Assembly (NCBI GenBank): GCA_046290575.1
Contig: JBKAGX010000006.1
Coordinates: 1 to 64,000 of the forward strand
DNA length: 64,000 bases
From: JANQQJ01 sp046290575
GTDB taxonomy: Bacteria > Pseudomonadota > Alphaproteobacteria > SMXS01
Direction: 5' to 3'
This document shows, piece by piece, positions 35,216 through 43,471 of this stretch. A program made the translations under genes and the position numbers. The notes beneath the pieces are model-generated. The model did not search any database, had not been told where the DNA came from, and saw only the letters and a program-made list of their open reading frames with translations. Each line of letters begins with the position of its first letter. Positions within the stretch are counted from its first letter, which is position 1.

Positions 35216-35416
35216 AACGGGTCTCCTTGAGCTGCAGGGTTGCCGAGGCAAGCCTGCGGTTGGCTATGTTTCTCGCCGTTTTCTAACGTCTTTACGGACT
35301 AACATGTGGGTTGGATTAACCATTGATCAATGAATTTTTGTGATTTTATTCATTATTCAGCGCACATCAGCCGTGCATGGATGCGAGCCCTCTATTTCTT
35401 CTTTAAATTTAGGGGG
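35216..35416. promoter_or_regulatory. AT-rich gap with inverted repeat upstream of the small peptide gene
   Basis: AATGAAT (35329-35335) and ATTCATT (35348-35354) are a perfect 7-bp inverted repeat in an AT-rich stretch, about 115 nt ahead of the 29-residue gene. It could be an operator or a weak terminator for the TetR gene, which ends at 35417 on the same strand. No further genes are seen. Confidence 0.3.
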
Positions 35417-36016
35417 TTAAGAGGCGCGAAGGCCTTTAAGGAGCAGGTCGATGACGCCCTTTGCGGTCTGCTCTAATTCGTTCAGCGGAATATCTGTATG
35501 CATTTGTGGATAGCGGAATTTCAGCGTTGCCGCCTGAATATAGCGGGCCGTTGCATCGGCATCGTCAATATTGAATTCCCCGGTTGATGCTCCCGAGGCC
35601 AGAATTTCAGACATCAGTTTGCGCGACCGATTGAGATATTCCTCGGCCAGAAGAGGGCCGTGCGCTTCCGGGTCCCGGACCTGTTCCAGCAGGGTGGGAA
35701 AGGTCTCCAACTGTCGATAGGTGTGATGCAGCTCCCGCATCAAAAAGCTTCGTAACTGCTCGGAGGCCGCCATTTTCCGAGACCCGAGCACGGCGCGAAG
35801 TTCACCCAGCACATCCTCGAGCCCTTCGCGCATGATCGACTCGGCGATCTCCGCCTTGTTGCGGAAATAGCGGTACAGATTGCCGGGCGACATCCGGCAA
35901 TCACGCGCGATTTCGGCGACGTTTGTCTTGCCGTAGCCGAACCGGCTGAATCGCTCGGCCGCCGCATCAATGATGCGTTGCCTGGTCTCTTCGAGCGATT
36001 TCAGCGCTGTTGCCAT
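35417..36016 (-). CDS. TetR-family transcriptional regulator
   Basis: A 199-residue repressor with an N-terminal helix-turn-helix (FGYGKTNVAEIARDCRMSPG then NLYRYFRNKAEI, about residues 26-57) and a C-terminal helical ligand domain. It is divergent from gpsA, and a palindrome at 36059-36075 lies just ahead of it, which is the usual arrangement for autoregulation. Which genes it controls beyond itself is unknown. Confidence 0.92.
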   Translation of the reverse strand: MATALKSLEETRQRIIDAAAERFSRFGYGKTNVAEIARDCRMSPGNLYRYFRNKAEIAESIMREGLEDVLGELRAVLGSRKMAASEQLRSFLMRELHHTYRQLETFPTLLEQVRDPEAHGPLLAEEYLNRSRKLMSEILASGASTGEFNIDDADATARYIQAATLKFRYPQMHTDIPLNELEQTAKGVIDLLLKGLRAS

Positions 36017-36058
36017 GCAAATAGATTAGGGAGACCTGCTAAAAAATCAAAGCAAGAT

Positions 36059-36075
36059 TCATGATTCAGTCATGA
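36059..36075. promoter_or_regulatory. Candidate TetR operator
   Basis: TCATGATTCAGTCATGA has two TCATGA half-sites (36059-36064 and 36070-36075), each palindromic, around a 5-nt centre. It sits 43 nt upstream of the TetR start codon and about 65 nt upstream of gpsA, so it could control either gene. Confidence 0.45.
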
Positions 36076-36138
36076 GAGAGGGTGGTTGCACCGGTTTGGG
36101 GACGCGGGCATAACGACCGGTGAATGACAGGTGGAGAG

Positions 36139-37131
36139 ATGCAGAGCATTGGCGTTATCGGTGGTGGCGCATGGGGTACAGCGCTTGCCGCCACGGCTGC
36201 ACAGGCAGGCCGGGCCGTTACCCTATGGGCGCGCGAGCCCGAGGTCGTGTCGGCGATCAACGAGACACATGAGAATGCTGTTTTCCTGCCTGGCGTGACG
36301 CTCGACCCGTCGATTCGCGCGACCGATGAGCTTGCAACAGCTGCTGATGCCGATGTTCTTCTGCTGGTTTCGCCGGCACAGCATCTTCGTCATGTCAGCA
36401 GGGATATTGCCGCCATTACCGACGCATCCGTGCCGTTGGTGATCTGTTCCAAAGGGATCGAGCAGGACAGCCTGATGCTGATGAGTGCGGTGCTGGAAGA
36501 AACCGCGCCGTCGCATCCGGTTGCCGTCCTGTCAGGGCCCACATTCGCAGATGAGGTCGCGCTGGCGAAGCCCAGCGCCGTCACTCTCGCGGCTGCGGAT
36601 GATCCGCTGGGCCAGTCATTGGTCGAAGCGCTGGGCCATGCCTATTTCCGGCCCTATCAGTCACATGACGTGATCGGGGCGCAGGTTGGCGGGGCGGTCA
36701 AGAATGTGCTGGCGATTGCAGCCGGGATCGTCGCCGGTGCCGGGTTGGGTAACAATGCGGCGGCAGCGCTGATCACCCGCGGCCTGGCCGAAATCGTCAG
36801 GCTGGGTCTCGTACTCGGCGGCGAGCGCGAGACCATGATGGGCCTGTCCGGTCTGGGGGATCTGGTGCTGACCTGCTCCAGCACGCAGTCACGCAACATG
36901 TCGCTCGGCAAGGCATTGGGCGAGGGGCGCGCGCTGGAGGATGTGCTGGGTGAACGCAAGTCCGTTGCCGAAGGGGTATTCAGCGCAAGCGCCGTGGCAG
37001 CGCTGGCAGACCGCCATGACATCGACATGCCAATCTGCGCGGCAATGGACCGGGTTTTGAATCACGGTTCATCGGTGGCGCAGGAGATCACCGCGCTTCT
37101 CAATCGCCCGTTCCGGGCCGAATCCCTTTAG
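36139..37131 (+). CDS. gpsA: Glycerol-3-phosphate dehydrogenase [NAD(P)+]
   Basis: A 330-residue cytosolic enzyme that makes sn-glycerol-3-phosphate from dihydroxyacetone phosphate for phospholipid synthesis. The nucleotide motif is GVIGGGAWGTALA at residues 5-17, the catalytic Lys lies in GGAVKNVLAIAAG, and FSASAVAALA is near the C-terminus. I chose the ATG at 36139, with GGTGGAGAG directly before it, over the ATG at 36124. The YciI gene follows by 9 nt. Confidence 0.95.
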   Translation: MQSIGVIGGGAWGTALAATAAQAGRAVTLWAREPEVVSAINETHENAVFLPGVTLDPSIRATDELATAADADVLLLVSPAQHLRHVSRDIAAITDASVPLVICSKGIEQDSLMLMSAVLEETAPSHPVAVLSGPTFADEVALAKPSAVTLAAADDPLGQSLVEALGHAYFRPYQSHDVIGAQVGGAVKNVLAIAAGIVAGAGLGNNAAAALITRGLAEIVRLGLVLGGERETMMGLSGLGDLVLTCSSTQSRNMSLGKALGEGRALEDVLGERKSVAEGVFSASAVAALADRHDIDMPICAAMDRVLNHGSSVAQEITALLNRPFRAESL

Positions 37132-37140
37132 GAGAATCAT

Positions 37141-37440
37141 ATGCACTACATCGTCTATGCGCCGGACAAGCCGGGGGCGCTCGAACACCGCATGGAAGTG
37201 CGCCCACGTCATCTGGCCTATTGGAATGATGCGCCGATCAAGACGGTGGTCGCCGGGCCAATGCTTGATGAGGAGACCGGAGATCTCAAGGGCAGCATGC
37301 TGATCCTGGAAGCCGACGACATCGAGACCGTCCGCAAAGTGGCCGAGGCTGACCCCTATTGGGTCGAAGGCGTGTTTGAAAAGCTTGAGATCAACCGGGT
37401 CCGCCTGATCCTGGGGGAACTGGCGCAGGAAAAGATCTGA
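37141..37440 (+). CDS. YciI-family protein
   Basis: A 99-residue dimeric alpha-beta barrel of the YciI/ABM-like type, with a conserved His in RPRHLAYW and the Asp/Glu strand VVAGPMLDEETG. The family includes dehydrochlorinase-like enzymes and many proteins of unknown role. AGGAGAATC precedes the ATG. It is often found next to gpsA in alphaproteobacteria. A Rieske protein gene begins 4 nt later. Confidence 0.88.
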   Translation: MHYIVYAPDKPGALEHRMEVRPRHLAYWNDAPIKTVVAGPMLDEETGDLKGSMLILEADDIETVRKVAEADPYWVEGVFEKLEINRVRLILGELAQEKI

Positions 37441-37444
37441 CCGG

Positions 37445-37825
37445 ATGAAGCCGCCGGATCCGATCAGTCTGGAATTTGTGCCTGGCGCGCCGGAACCGGG
37501 GTCGGTGCTGTGCGAGGTAAGCGAGCTCGGGCCGCGCGAGTCGAAAAGCTTCGTCTTCAAGGACGGTCAGCTTCGGTTCGAGATGTTTTTGCAGCGCTGG
37601 GATGACGCGGTCTACGCCTACAAGAATTCCTGCCCGCATGTCCGCCTGCCGTTGGACTATCGGCCCGGCAAATTTCTCGATCTGGAGAAAAAGCACATTC
37701 ACTGTGCCAATCATGGCGCCCTGTTTCAGGTCGACGATGGCTACTGCATCAAAGGGCCGTGCAAGGGGCAATATCTGACGCCGGTGCGCATCTCTCGGCG
37801 CGGCGATCAGATTATCGTCGGTTAG
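37445..37825 (+). CDS. Small Rieske [2Fe-2S] ferredoxin-like protein
   Basis: A 126-residue single-domain Rieske protein, with ligands C63-x-H65 (SCPHVRLPL) and C87-x2-H90 (CANHGALF). It contains no transmembrane segment or oxygenase domain, so it resembles the Rieske ferredoxins that carry electrons to oxygenases. It follows the YciI gene by 4 nt and precedes acs. Whether it serves the Rieske oxygenase 18 kb upstream cannot be told. Confidence 0.88.
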   Translation: MKPPDPISLEFVPGAPEPGSVLCEVSELGPRESKSFVFKDGQLRFEMFLQRWDDAVYAYKNSCPHVRLPLDYRPGKFLDLEKKHIHCANHGALFQVDDGYCIKGPCKGQYLTPVRISRRGDQIIVG

Positions 37826-37913
37826 GGTTGGTCTCGCGCTGATCCGGGTTGTGCGGGCTGTGTCCACGCCCCTATCATCCGTTAACGACTTTTCGTCAGG
37901 GGAAGAGCACTTC

Positions 37914-39851
37914 ATGTCGCAGGAACAGATTTTGCCGGTGCCCGCCGAATGGGCGGATCGAGCCTTGGTCGACAACACCAAGTATCAGGAAATGTACCAG
38001 CAGTCGGTGGAGGACCCGGACGGTTTCTGGGGCGAACACGGCAAACGGATCGACTGGATCAAGCCCTATACGACGGTCAAGAACACGTCTTATGACGGCG
38101 ATGTCAGCATCCGCTGGTATGAAGACGGGACGCTCAATGTCTGTGCCAACTGCGTCGACCGGCACTTGCCCGAACGAGCGGGTCAGACCGCGCTGATCTT
38201 CGAAGGTGACGACCCGGCCGACTCTCGCCATATCACCTATCAAGAGCTCTACGAGGAAGTCTGCCGCTTTGCCAACGTGCTTTATGCGCGCGGCGTCGGC
38301 AAGGGCGACCGGGTAACGATCTACATGCCGATGATTCCCGAAGCGGTCTACGCCATGCTGGCCTGCGCGCGTATCGGTGCGGTGCATTCTGTGGTGTTCG
38401 GCGGCTTCTCACCCGACAGCCTGGCGGGCCGTATTCTCGATTGTACGTCGACCTGCGTTATCACCGCCGATGAGGGGGTGCGCGGGGGGCGGCCTATTCC
38501 GCTCAAAGCCAACACGGATGAGGCGCTGAAGCAGTGCCCGGACGTCAATTCCGTGATCGTCGTCCGCCGTACCGGGGGGGAGATCGATTGGCAGGCGGGC
38601 CGGGACGTCTGGTACCACGAGGCGGCGGAACATGTGCCCGCTGAGTGCCCGCCCGAGGAGATGAGCGCGGAAGACCCGCTGTTCATCCTCTATACGTCGG
38701 GCTCGACCGGCCAGCCCAAGGGTGTGCTGCATACGTCAGGCGGCTATCTGGTCTATGCGTCGATGACGCATCAGTACGTTTTCGACTATCACGATGGCGA
38801 CGTCTATTGGTGCACCGCCGATGTCGGCTGGGTGACCGGCCACTCCTATATCGTCTATGGCCCGCTGGCGAACGGCGCGCAGACGCTGGTGTTCGAAGGA
38901 GTGCCGACCTATCCGGACGCCTCGCGCTTTTGGCAGGTGGTGGACAAGCATCAGGTCAACATCTTCTATACCGCACCGACCGCCATCCGCGCGCTGATGC
39001 GTGATGGCGAGGGGCCGGTGAAAAGTACGTCGCGGTCCTCTTTGCGGCTGCTGGGCTCGGTCGGCGAGCCGATCAATCCGGAAGCCTGGCTCTGGTATCA
39101 CAGCGTTGTCGGCGATGGCCGCTGCCCGATTGTTGACACCTGGTGGCAGACGGAAACCGGCGGCATTCTGATTACGCCTTTGCCGGGCGCGACCGACCTG
39201 AAGCCGGGCTCCGCAACCCGCCCGTTCTTCGGCGTGAAGCCTGCGCTGGTGGATGCCGAAGGGAATTATCTGGAAGGCGCGGCCAGTGGCAATCTGGTGC
39301 TGCTCGATTCCTGGCCCGGCCAGATGCGCACGGTCTATGGCGATCATCAGCGCTTCAGGGACACTTACTTTTCGGCCTATCCGGGCATGTACTTTACCGG
39401 TGACGGCTGCCGCCGCGATGAAGACGGCTATTACTGGATCACCGGCCGCGTCGACGATGTGATCAATGTGTCTGGCCACCGCATGGGTACCGCAGAAGTT
39501 GAATCGGCCCTGGTCGCGCATGAGAAAGTGGCTGAAGCCGCCGTCGTGGGTTACCCGCATGATATCAAGGGGCAGGGCATCTATGCCTATGTCACGCTCA
39601 ATGCGGGTGAGGAGATGACGGAGGAACTGCGCAAGGAACTGGTCGTCTGGGTGCGCAAGGAAATTGGCCCGATTGCGGCCCCCGATCTGCTGCAGTTTGC
39701 GCCGGGCCTGCCCAAGACCCGGTCCGGTAAGATCATGCGCCGCATTCTGCGCAAGATCGCCGAGGACGATTTCTCCAATCTGGGCGATACTTCAACCTTG
39801 GCCGACCCTGCCGTTGTCGACGACCTGATCGGCAACCGCCAGAACCGGTAA
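37914..39851 (+). CDS. acs: Acetyl-CoA synthetase
   Basis: A 645-residue AMP-forming enzyme that activates acetate. The P-loop is YTSGSTGQPKGVLHTSGGYL at about residue 262, the GVLHTSGG form typical of Acs. The WWQTETGG motif and the C-terminal KTRSGKIMRRILRKIA with the regulatory Lys near 605 are present. Length is as expected (about 650). The ATG at 37914 follows AGGGGAAGAGC. The separate prpE at 29196 handles propionate. Confidence 0.95.
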   Translation: MSQEQILPVPAEWADRALVDNTKYQEMYQQSVEDPDGFWGEHGKRIDWIKPYTTVKNTSYDGDVSIRWYEDGTLNVCANCVDRHLPERAGQTALIFEGDDPADSRHITYQELYEEVCRFANVLYARGVGKGDRVTIYMPMIPEAVYAMLACARIGAVHSVVFGGFSPDSLAGRILDCTSTCVITADEGVRGGRPIPLKANTDEALKQCPDVNSVIVVRRTGGEIDWQAGRDVWYHEAAEHVPAECPPEEMSAEDPLFILYTSGSTGQPKGVLHTSGGYLVYASMTHQYVFDYHDGDVYWCTADVGWVTGHSYIVYGPLANGAQTLVFEGVPTYPDASRFWQVVDKHQVNIFYTAPTAIRALMRDGEGPVKSTSRSSLRLLGSVGEPINPEAWLWYHSVVGDGRCPIVDTWWQTETGGILITPLPGATDLKPGSATRPFFGVKPALVDAEGNYLEGAASGNLVLLDSWPGQMRTVYGDHQRFRDTYFSAYPGMYFTGDGCRRDEDGYYWITGRVDDVINVSGHRMGTAEVESALVAHEKVAEAAVVGYPHDIKGQGIYAYVTLNAGEEMTEELRKELVVWVRKEIGPIAAPDLLQFAPGLPKTRSGKIMRRILRKIAEDDFSNLGDTSTLADPAVVDDLIGNRQNR

Positions 39852-39861
39852 GCATAGGTCC

Positions 39862-40260
39862 CTAGGCGAGGAAGCCCTGCACTGCGCCGACAGTGACGAT
39901 GCCTGCCAGAATGATCATCGCGGCCATCGTCATCAGCATGCCGGGGCCGCGTTTTTCCGGGTCTTTCATATAGGCCATGGCATAGACCACCCGGCCCAAC
40001 AGCCAGAGCATACCGGCCAGTCCGGCCCAGAGATCGCCGACAACGCCGACCGCCAGCCACAGTAGCGGCAGCACGAGCACCAGGTTTTCGATGGTGTTGT
40101 AGTGAATCCGGTAGGCGCGCTCGAAGATCGGGTCGCCGGTCGTCGCAGGCGCCGCGACCCCGGTCTTACCGCGCAGCAGGCCCACGCGACCGCCCAGATA
40201 GAATGTGAAGAACACCATTGCGACGGTCACGAGTGCCGTCAGTTTCGCCATGATGATCAT
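39862..40260 (-). CDS. MAPEG-family membrane protein
   Basis: A 132-residue protein with four hydrophobic helices of the MAPEG superfamily (glutathione S-transferase/leukotriene synthase fold). The YLGGRVGLLRGKTG loop, the F-E-R-A-x-R-x-H-x-N-T-x-E-N motif (FERAYRIHYNTIENLVL) and the MAYMKD segment identify it. Bacterial members are thought to handle lipophilic electrophiles. It converges on acs. Confidence 0.9.
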   Translation of the reverse strand: MIIMAKLTALVTVAMVFFTFYLGGRVGLLRGKTGVAAPATTGDPIFERAYRIHYNTIENLVLVLPLLWLAVGVVGDLWAGLAGMLWLLGRVVYAMAYMKDPEKRGPGMLMTMAAMIILAGIVTVGAVQGFLA

Positions 40261-40323
40261 GTGTCGCTCCCCGTTGTTGTCTGATGGGGAGGATAGGAGC
40301 GCGGCTACAGCGTGTCGATCTCT

Positions 40324-40485
40324 CTAAAAGTCCGAGATGATGCCCTTGCGCTCCCAATCGCCATAACGCGTGGGTTCGGGGCCCTTGGGGCCGCCAATTT
40401 CCGTGGGCTTCTTCTTGTCCTTCTTCGGATCAGCAGGCTCTGTCGTCGCCGCGTTGTCGTTTTTCTCTTCGCGCGTATCGCTCAT
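40324..40485 (-). CDS. DUF1674 protein (SDHAF4-like)
   Basis: A 53-residue hydrophilic protein ending in EIGGPKGPEPTRYGDWERKG, the DUF1674 signature. The family includes SDHAF4, an assembly factor that helps flavinylated SdhA join the succinate dehydrogenase complex. The ATG at 40485 matches usual lengths; longer frames back to 40554 run into the HtpX promoter. It is divergent from htpX. Confidence 0.88.
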   Translation of the reverse strand: MSDTREEKNDNAATTEPADPKKDKKKPTEIGGPKGPEPTRYGDWERKGIISDF

Positions 40486-40573
40486 GGGACGCACCTGGCG
40501 GTTATTGATCGGGCTCTTCGGCACCTTACATAAGATACCGGATGAATCAGGCAACCATAAGGACGTTCTGCTG

Positions 40574-41407
40574 ATGAACTGGTTTCGAACCAGCCTCTTA
40601 ATGGCCGCGATGACGGCGCTGTTCCTCGGCCTCGGCTATATGCTGGGCGGCGTCGGCGGTGCAGCGATTGCGCTGCTTGTGGCCGGCGGCATGAATATTT
40701 TTGCCTATTGGAAGTCCGACAAGATGGTTCTGCGCATGCACAATGCGCAACCGGTCGACCGGGCCTCAGCCCCTGAACTCTATGAAACCGTGGAAGATTT
40801 GGCGCATCACGCCGATTTGCCTATGCCCGCCGTCTACATCATTCATGAAGATCAGCCGAACGCATTCGCCACGGGCCGAAACCCTGAAAATGCGGCGGTG
40901 GCGGTGACCACCGGCCTGATGCGCATTCTTGACCACGGCGAACTCGCGGGCGTCATTGCGCACGAACTCGCCCATATCAAGAACCGCGATACGCTGGTGA
41001 TGACCATCACCGCGACGATTGCCGGTGCGATTTCCATGCTGGCCAATTTTGCGCTGTTCTTCGGCGGCAGCCGGAACAACCCGCTGGGTATCGTGGGCGT
41101 CATCCTGGTGATGATCCTGGCGCCGATCGCGGCTGCGCTGGTGCAGATGGCGATTTCGCGTACCCGGGAATACGCTGCCGACAAGACCGGTGCTGAGATC
41201 TGCGGCCGTCCCCAATGGCTGGCGTCGGCACTGGAGAAGCTCGAACAGGGATCCAGGCGTCTGGACAATGAGGCCGCAGAACGTAACCCGGCAACGGCGC
41301 ATATGTTCATTATCAACCCGCTGAATGGCCGGTCGATGGACAATCTCTTCTCGACTCACCCCAACACGGCCAACCGGGTTAAGGCGTTAAGGGAAATGAC
41401 CTTCTGA
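40574..41407 (+). CDS. htpX: Membrane zinc metalloprotease HtpX
   Basis: A 277-residue inner-membrane M48 protease that degrades misfolded membrane proteins. Two N-terminal helices lead to the zinc motif H130-E131-x2-H134 (IAHELAHIKNRD), then two more helices and a third ligand Glu in REYAADKTG. MNWFRTSLLMAAMTALFL is a typical HtpX start. The ATG at 40574 is preferred over the earlier in-frame start at 40370, which lies antisense to the DUF1674 gene. Confidence 0.95.
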   Translation: MNWFRTSLLMAAMTALFLGLGYMLGGVGGAAIALLVAGGMNIFAYWKSDKMVLRMHNAQPVDRASAPELYETVEDLAHHADLPMPAVYIIHEDQPNAFATGRNPENAAVAVTTGLMRILDHGELAGVIAHELAHIKNRDTLVMTITATIAGAISMLANFALFFGGSRNNPLGIVGVILVMILAPIAAALVQMAISRTREYAADKTGAEICGRPQWLASALEKLEQGSRRLDNEAAERNPATAHMFIINPLNGRSMDNLFSTHPNTANRVKALREMTF

Positions 41408-41448
41408 CGCGCTTGATTTCGTAGCATACACTCTCTACGACGGCGCGC

Positions 41449-42741
41449 ATGGATTTGCCCCGCCAAACAGCGCTGGATTTGCTGGAGACCGTGCTCGACA
41501 AGAAGCGGTCGCTGGACGAAGCGTTTCCCCGCGCCGTTGACGTCCTGAATGACCGGGACAGCGCTTTTGTTCGCCAGCTTGTGGCGACCTGCCTTCGGCG
41601 TCTCGGACAAATTGATCATCTGATTGACGGGTGTCTGAAGAAACCGCTACCGCCGAAGATGACCGCGCCGCGGAACATTCTGCGGCTCGGCGTCGCACAG
41701 CTTTTGTTCATGAACACCGCCGCGCACGCGGCCATCGATACGGCGGTCAATCTGGCCGATTCGCAGTCCGACAAGCGCGTCCAGGGCTTCAAGGGCGTGA
41801 TCAATGCGGTGCTACGCCGGTTGTCCAAAGAAGGAGCAAGCCGACGGTCGCGGCAGGATAGCGCCCGGCTCAATACCCCGAAATGGCTCTGGGACAGTTG
41901 GGCCAAGGCCTATGACGGTAAAACAGCCCGTGGGTTGGCTGAAGCGCATCTGCGCGAAGCGCCGCTCGATCTGACGCTGAAGGCAGGTGAAGATCCTGAG
42001 TCCTGGGCGAAAGCTCTTGGCGGGATAGCCTTGCCGACCGGGTCTGTCCGCGTGGCGGATGCCGGGCGTGTCGAGGCGCTGCCAGGATATCGTGAGGGGA
42101 CATGGTGGGTGCAGGACGCGGCGGCGGCCCTGCCGGGGAAACTCCTGGGCGACATCAGCGGGCTCAAGGTGGCCGATCTGTGCGCCGCGCCGGGTGGTAA
42201 GACCGCGCAATTGGCCTCAATGGGGGCCGATGTCATCGCCGTTGATCGGTCCGGTGGCCGCCTGAAACGTTTGAAACAAAATTTGAAGCGGCTGAAGCTG
42301 GAGGCGGAAATCGTGCAGGCTGACGCCGCACAGTGGCAACCAGATGCCCCGGTCGATGCGGTTCTTGTAGATGCGCCCTGTTCGGCGACAGGAACGATCA
42401 GGCGCCATCCCGATGTTCTGCATCTCAAAACGCCCCGCGACATCAAGACACTTGGACCGGCCCAGACGGCGATTCTGGAAAACGCATCAAAGATGGTGAA
42501 GCCCGGCGGCGTTTTGGTCTATTGCGTTTGTTCGTTGCAGCCTGAGGAGGGGCCGCGCCAGATCGACGCCTTTCTCAAAGCCCATTCGGACTTTGCGCGC
42601 GAACCGGTCGTCGCTACAGAACTGGCGGGTTTGGAGGCACTGATCGACCAGCGCGGCGACCTGCGGACCCTGCCGCTCCATCTGCAGGAGCAGGGTGGTC
42701 TGGACGGATTCTATGCCGCCCGGCTCCGGAAGCTGGGCTGA
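41449..42741 (+). CDS. rsmB: 16S rRNA (cytosine-967-C5)-methyltransferase
   Basis: A 430-residue enzyme with an N-terminal NusB-like RNA-binding domain (about 1-140) and a C-terminal Rossmann methyltransferase. LCAAPGGKTAQLA binds SAM, DAPCSATGTIRRHPD holds one conserved Cys, and VYCVCSLQPEEG the catalytic Cys. It is the first gene of the rsmB-rpe-heparinase-purH row, which is conserved in alphaproteobacteria. Confidence 0.94.
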   Translation: MDLPRQTALDLLETVLDKKRSLDEAFPRAVDVLNDRDSAFVRQLVATCLRRLGQIDHLIDGCLKKPLPPKMTAPRNILRLGVAQLLFMNTAAHAAIDTAVNLADSQSDKRVQGFKGVINAVLRRLSKEGASRRSRQDSARLNTPKWLWDSWAKAYDGKTARGLAEAHLREAPLDLTLKAGEDPESWAKALGGIALPTGSVRVADAGRVEALPGYREGTWWVQDAAAALPGKLLGDISGLKVADLCAAPGGKTAQLASMGADVIAVDRSGGRLKRLKQNLKRLKLEAEIVQADAAQWQPDAPVDAVLVDAPCSATGTIRRHPDVLHLKTPRDIKTLGPAQTAILENASKMVKPGGVLVYCVCSLQPEEGPRQIDAFLKAHSDFAREPVVATELAGLEALIDQRGDLRTLPLHLQEQGGLDGFYAARLRKLG

Positions 42742-42791
42742 ACCCGTTTCCTGTGCTTGCAGGCGCACAGGCAAGTTGGTAATCACGATCC

Positions 42792-43460
42792 ATGCAGCAA
42801 CCTGTCAGGATCGCCCCTTCCATTCTTTCTGCAGACTTCGCCGCGCTGGGCCAGGAGGTCCGGGCAGTGGCGGAAGCTGGGGCAGACTATATACACGTCG
42901 ATGTGATGGATGGTCACTTCGTGCCGAATCTCACAATCGGCCCGGGCGTGGTCAAGGCGCTCCGGCCCCACACCGATCTGCCTTTTGACGTGCATCTGAT
43001 GATTTCGCCGGTCGATCCGTTCATTGACGATTTCGTTTCAGCAGGCGCTGATATTGTTACGGTGCATCCCGAGGCCGGTGCGCATACGCATCGTACCATC
43101 CAGGCGATCAAGGCGGCTGGTGCTAAGGCTGGTGTGTCGCTTAATCCGGCTACGCCTGCGTCGGCAGTTGAATTCCTCATCGACGATGTCGATCTCATCC
43201 TGGTGATGAGCGTCAACCCCGGCTTCGGCGGCCAGTCCTTTGTTTCCAGCCAGCTTCGCAAGATCGAGCAGCTGCGCGCGATGATCGATCAGACCGGTCG
43301 TGATATCGACCTTGAAGTCGATGGCGGCATCGATCCAGGCACCGCACCCAAGGCTATTGCGGCGGGCGCCGATGTGCTCGTCGCGGGGACCGCGACATTC
43401 CGCGGCGGTCCAGACGCCTATGCGTCCAACATCCGCAAGCTTCGCGGTATGGAAGGCTGA
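42792..43460 (+). CDS. rpe: Ribulose-phosphate 3-epimerase
   Basis: A 222-residue TIM barrel that interconverts ribulose-5-phosphate and xylulose-5-phosphate. IAPSILSADFAALG, the HVDVMDGHFVPNLT metal motif, and VMSVNPGFGGQSF are full family signatures, and LEVDGGI holds the second catalytic Asp. It starts 50 nt after rsmB. Confidence 0.97.
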   Translation: MQQPVRIAPSILSADFAALGQEVRAVAEAGADYIHVDVMDGHFVPNLTIGPGVVKALRPHTDLPFDVHLMISPVDPFIDDFVSAGADIVTVHPEAGAHTHRTIQAIKAAGAKAGVSLNPATPASAVEFLIDDVDLILVMSVNPGFGGQSFVSSQLRKIEQLRAMIDQTGRDIDLEVDGGIDPGTAPKAIAAGADVLVAGTATFRGGPDAYASNIRKLRGMEG

Positions 43461-43471
43461 CCAACCCAGCG

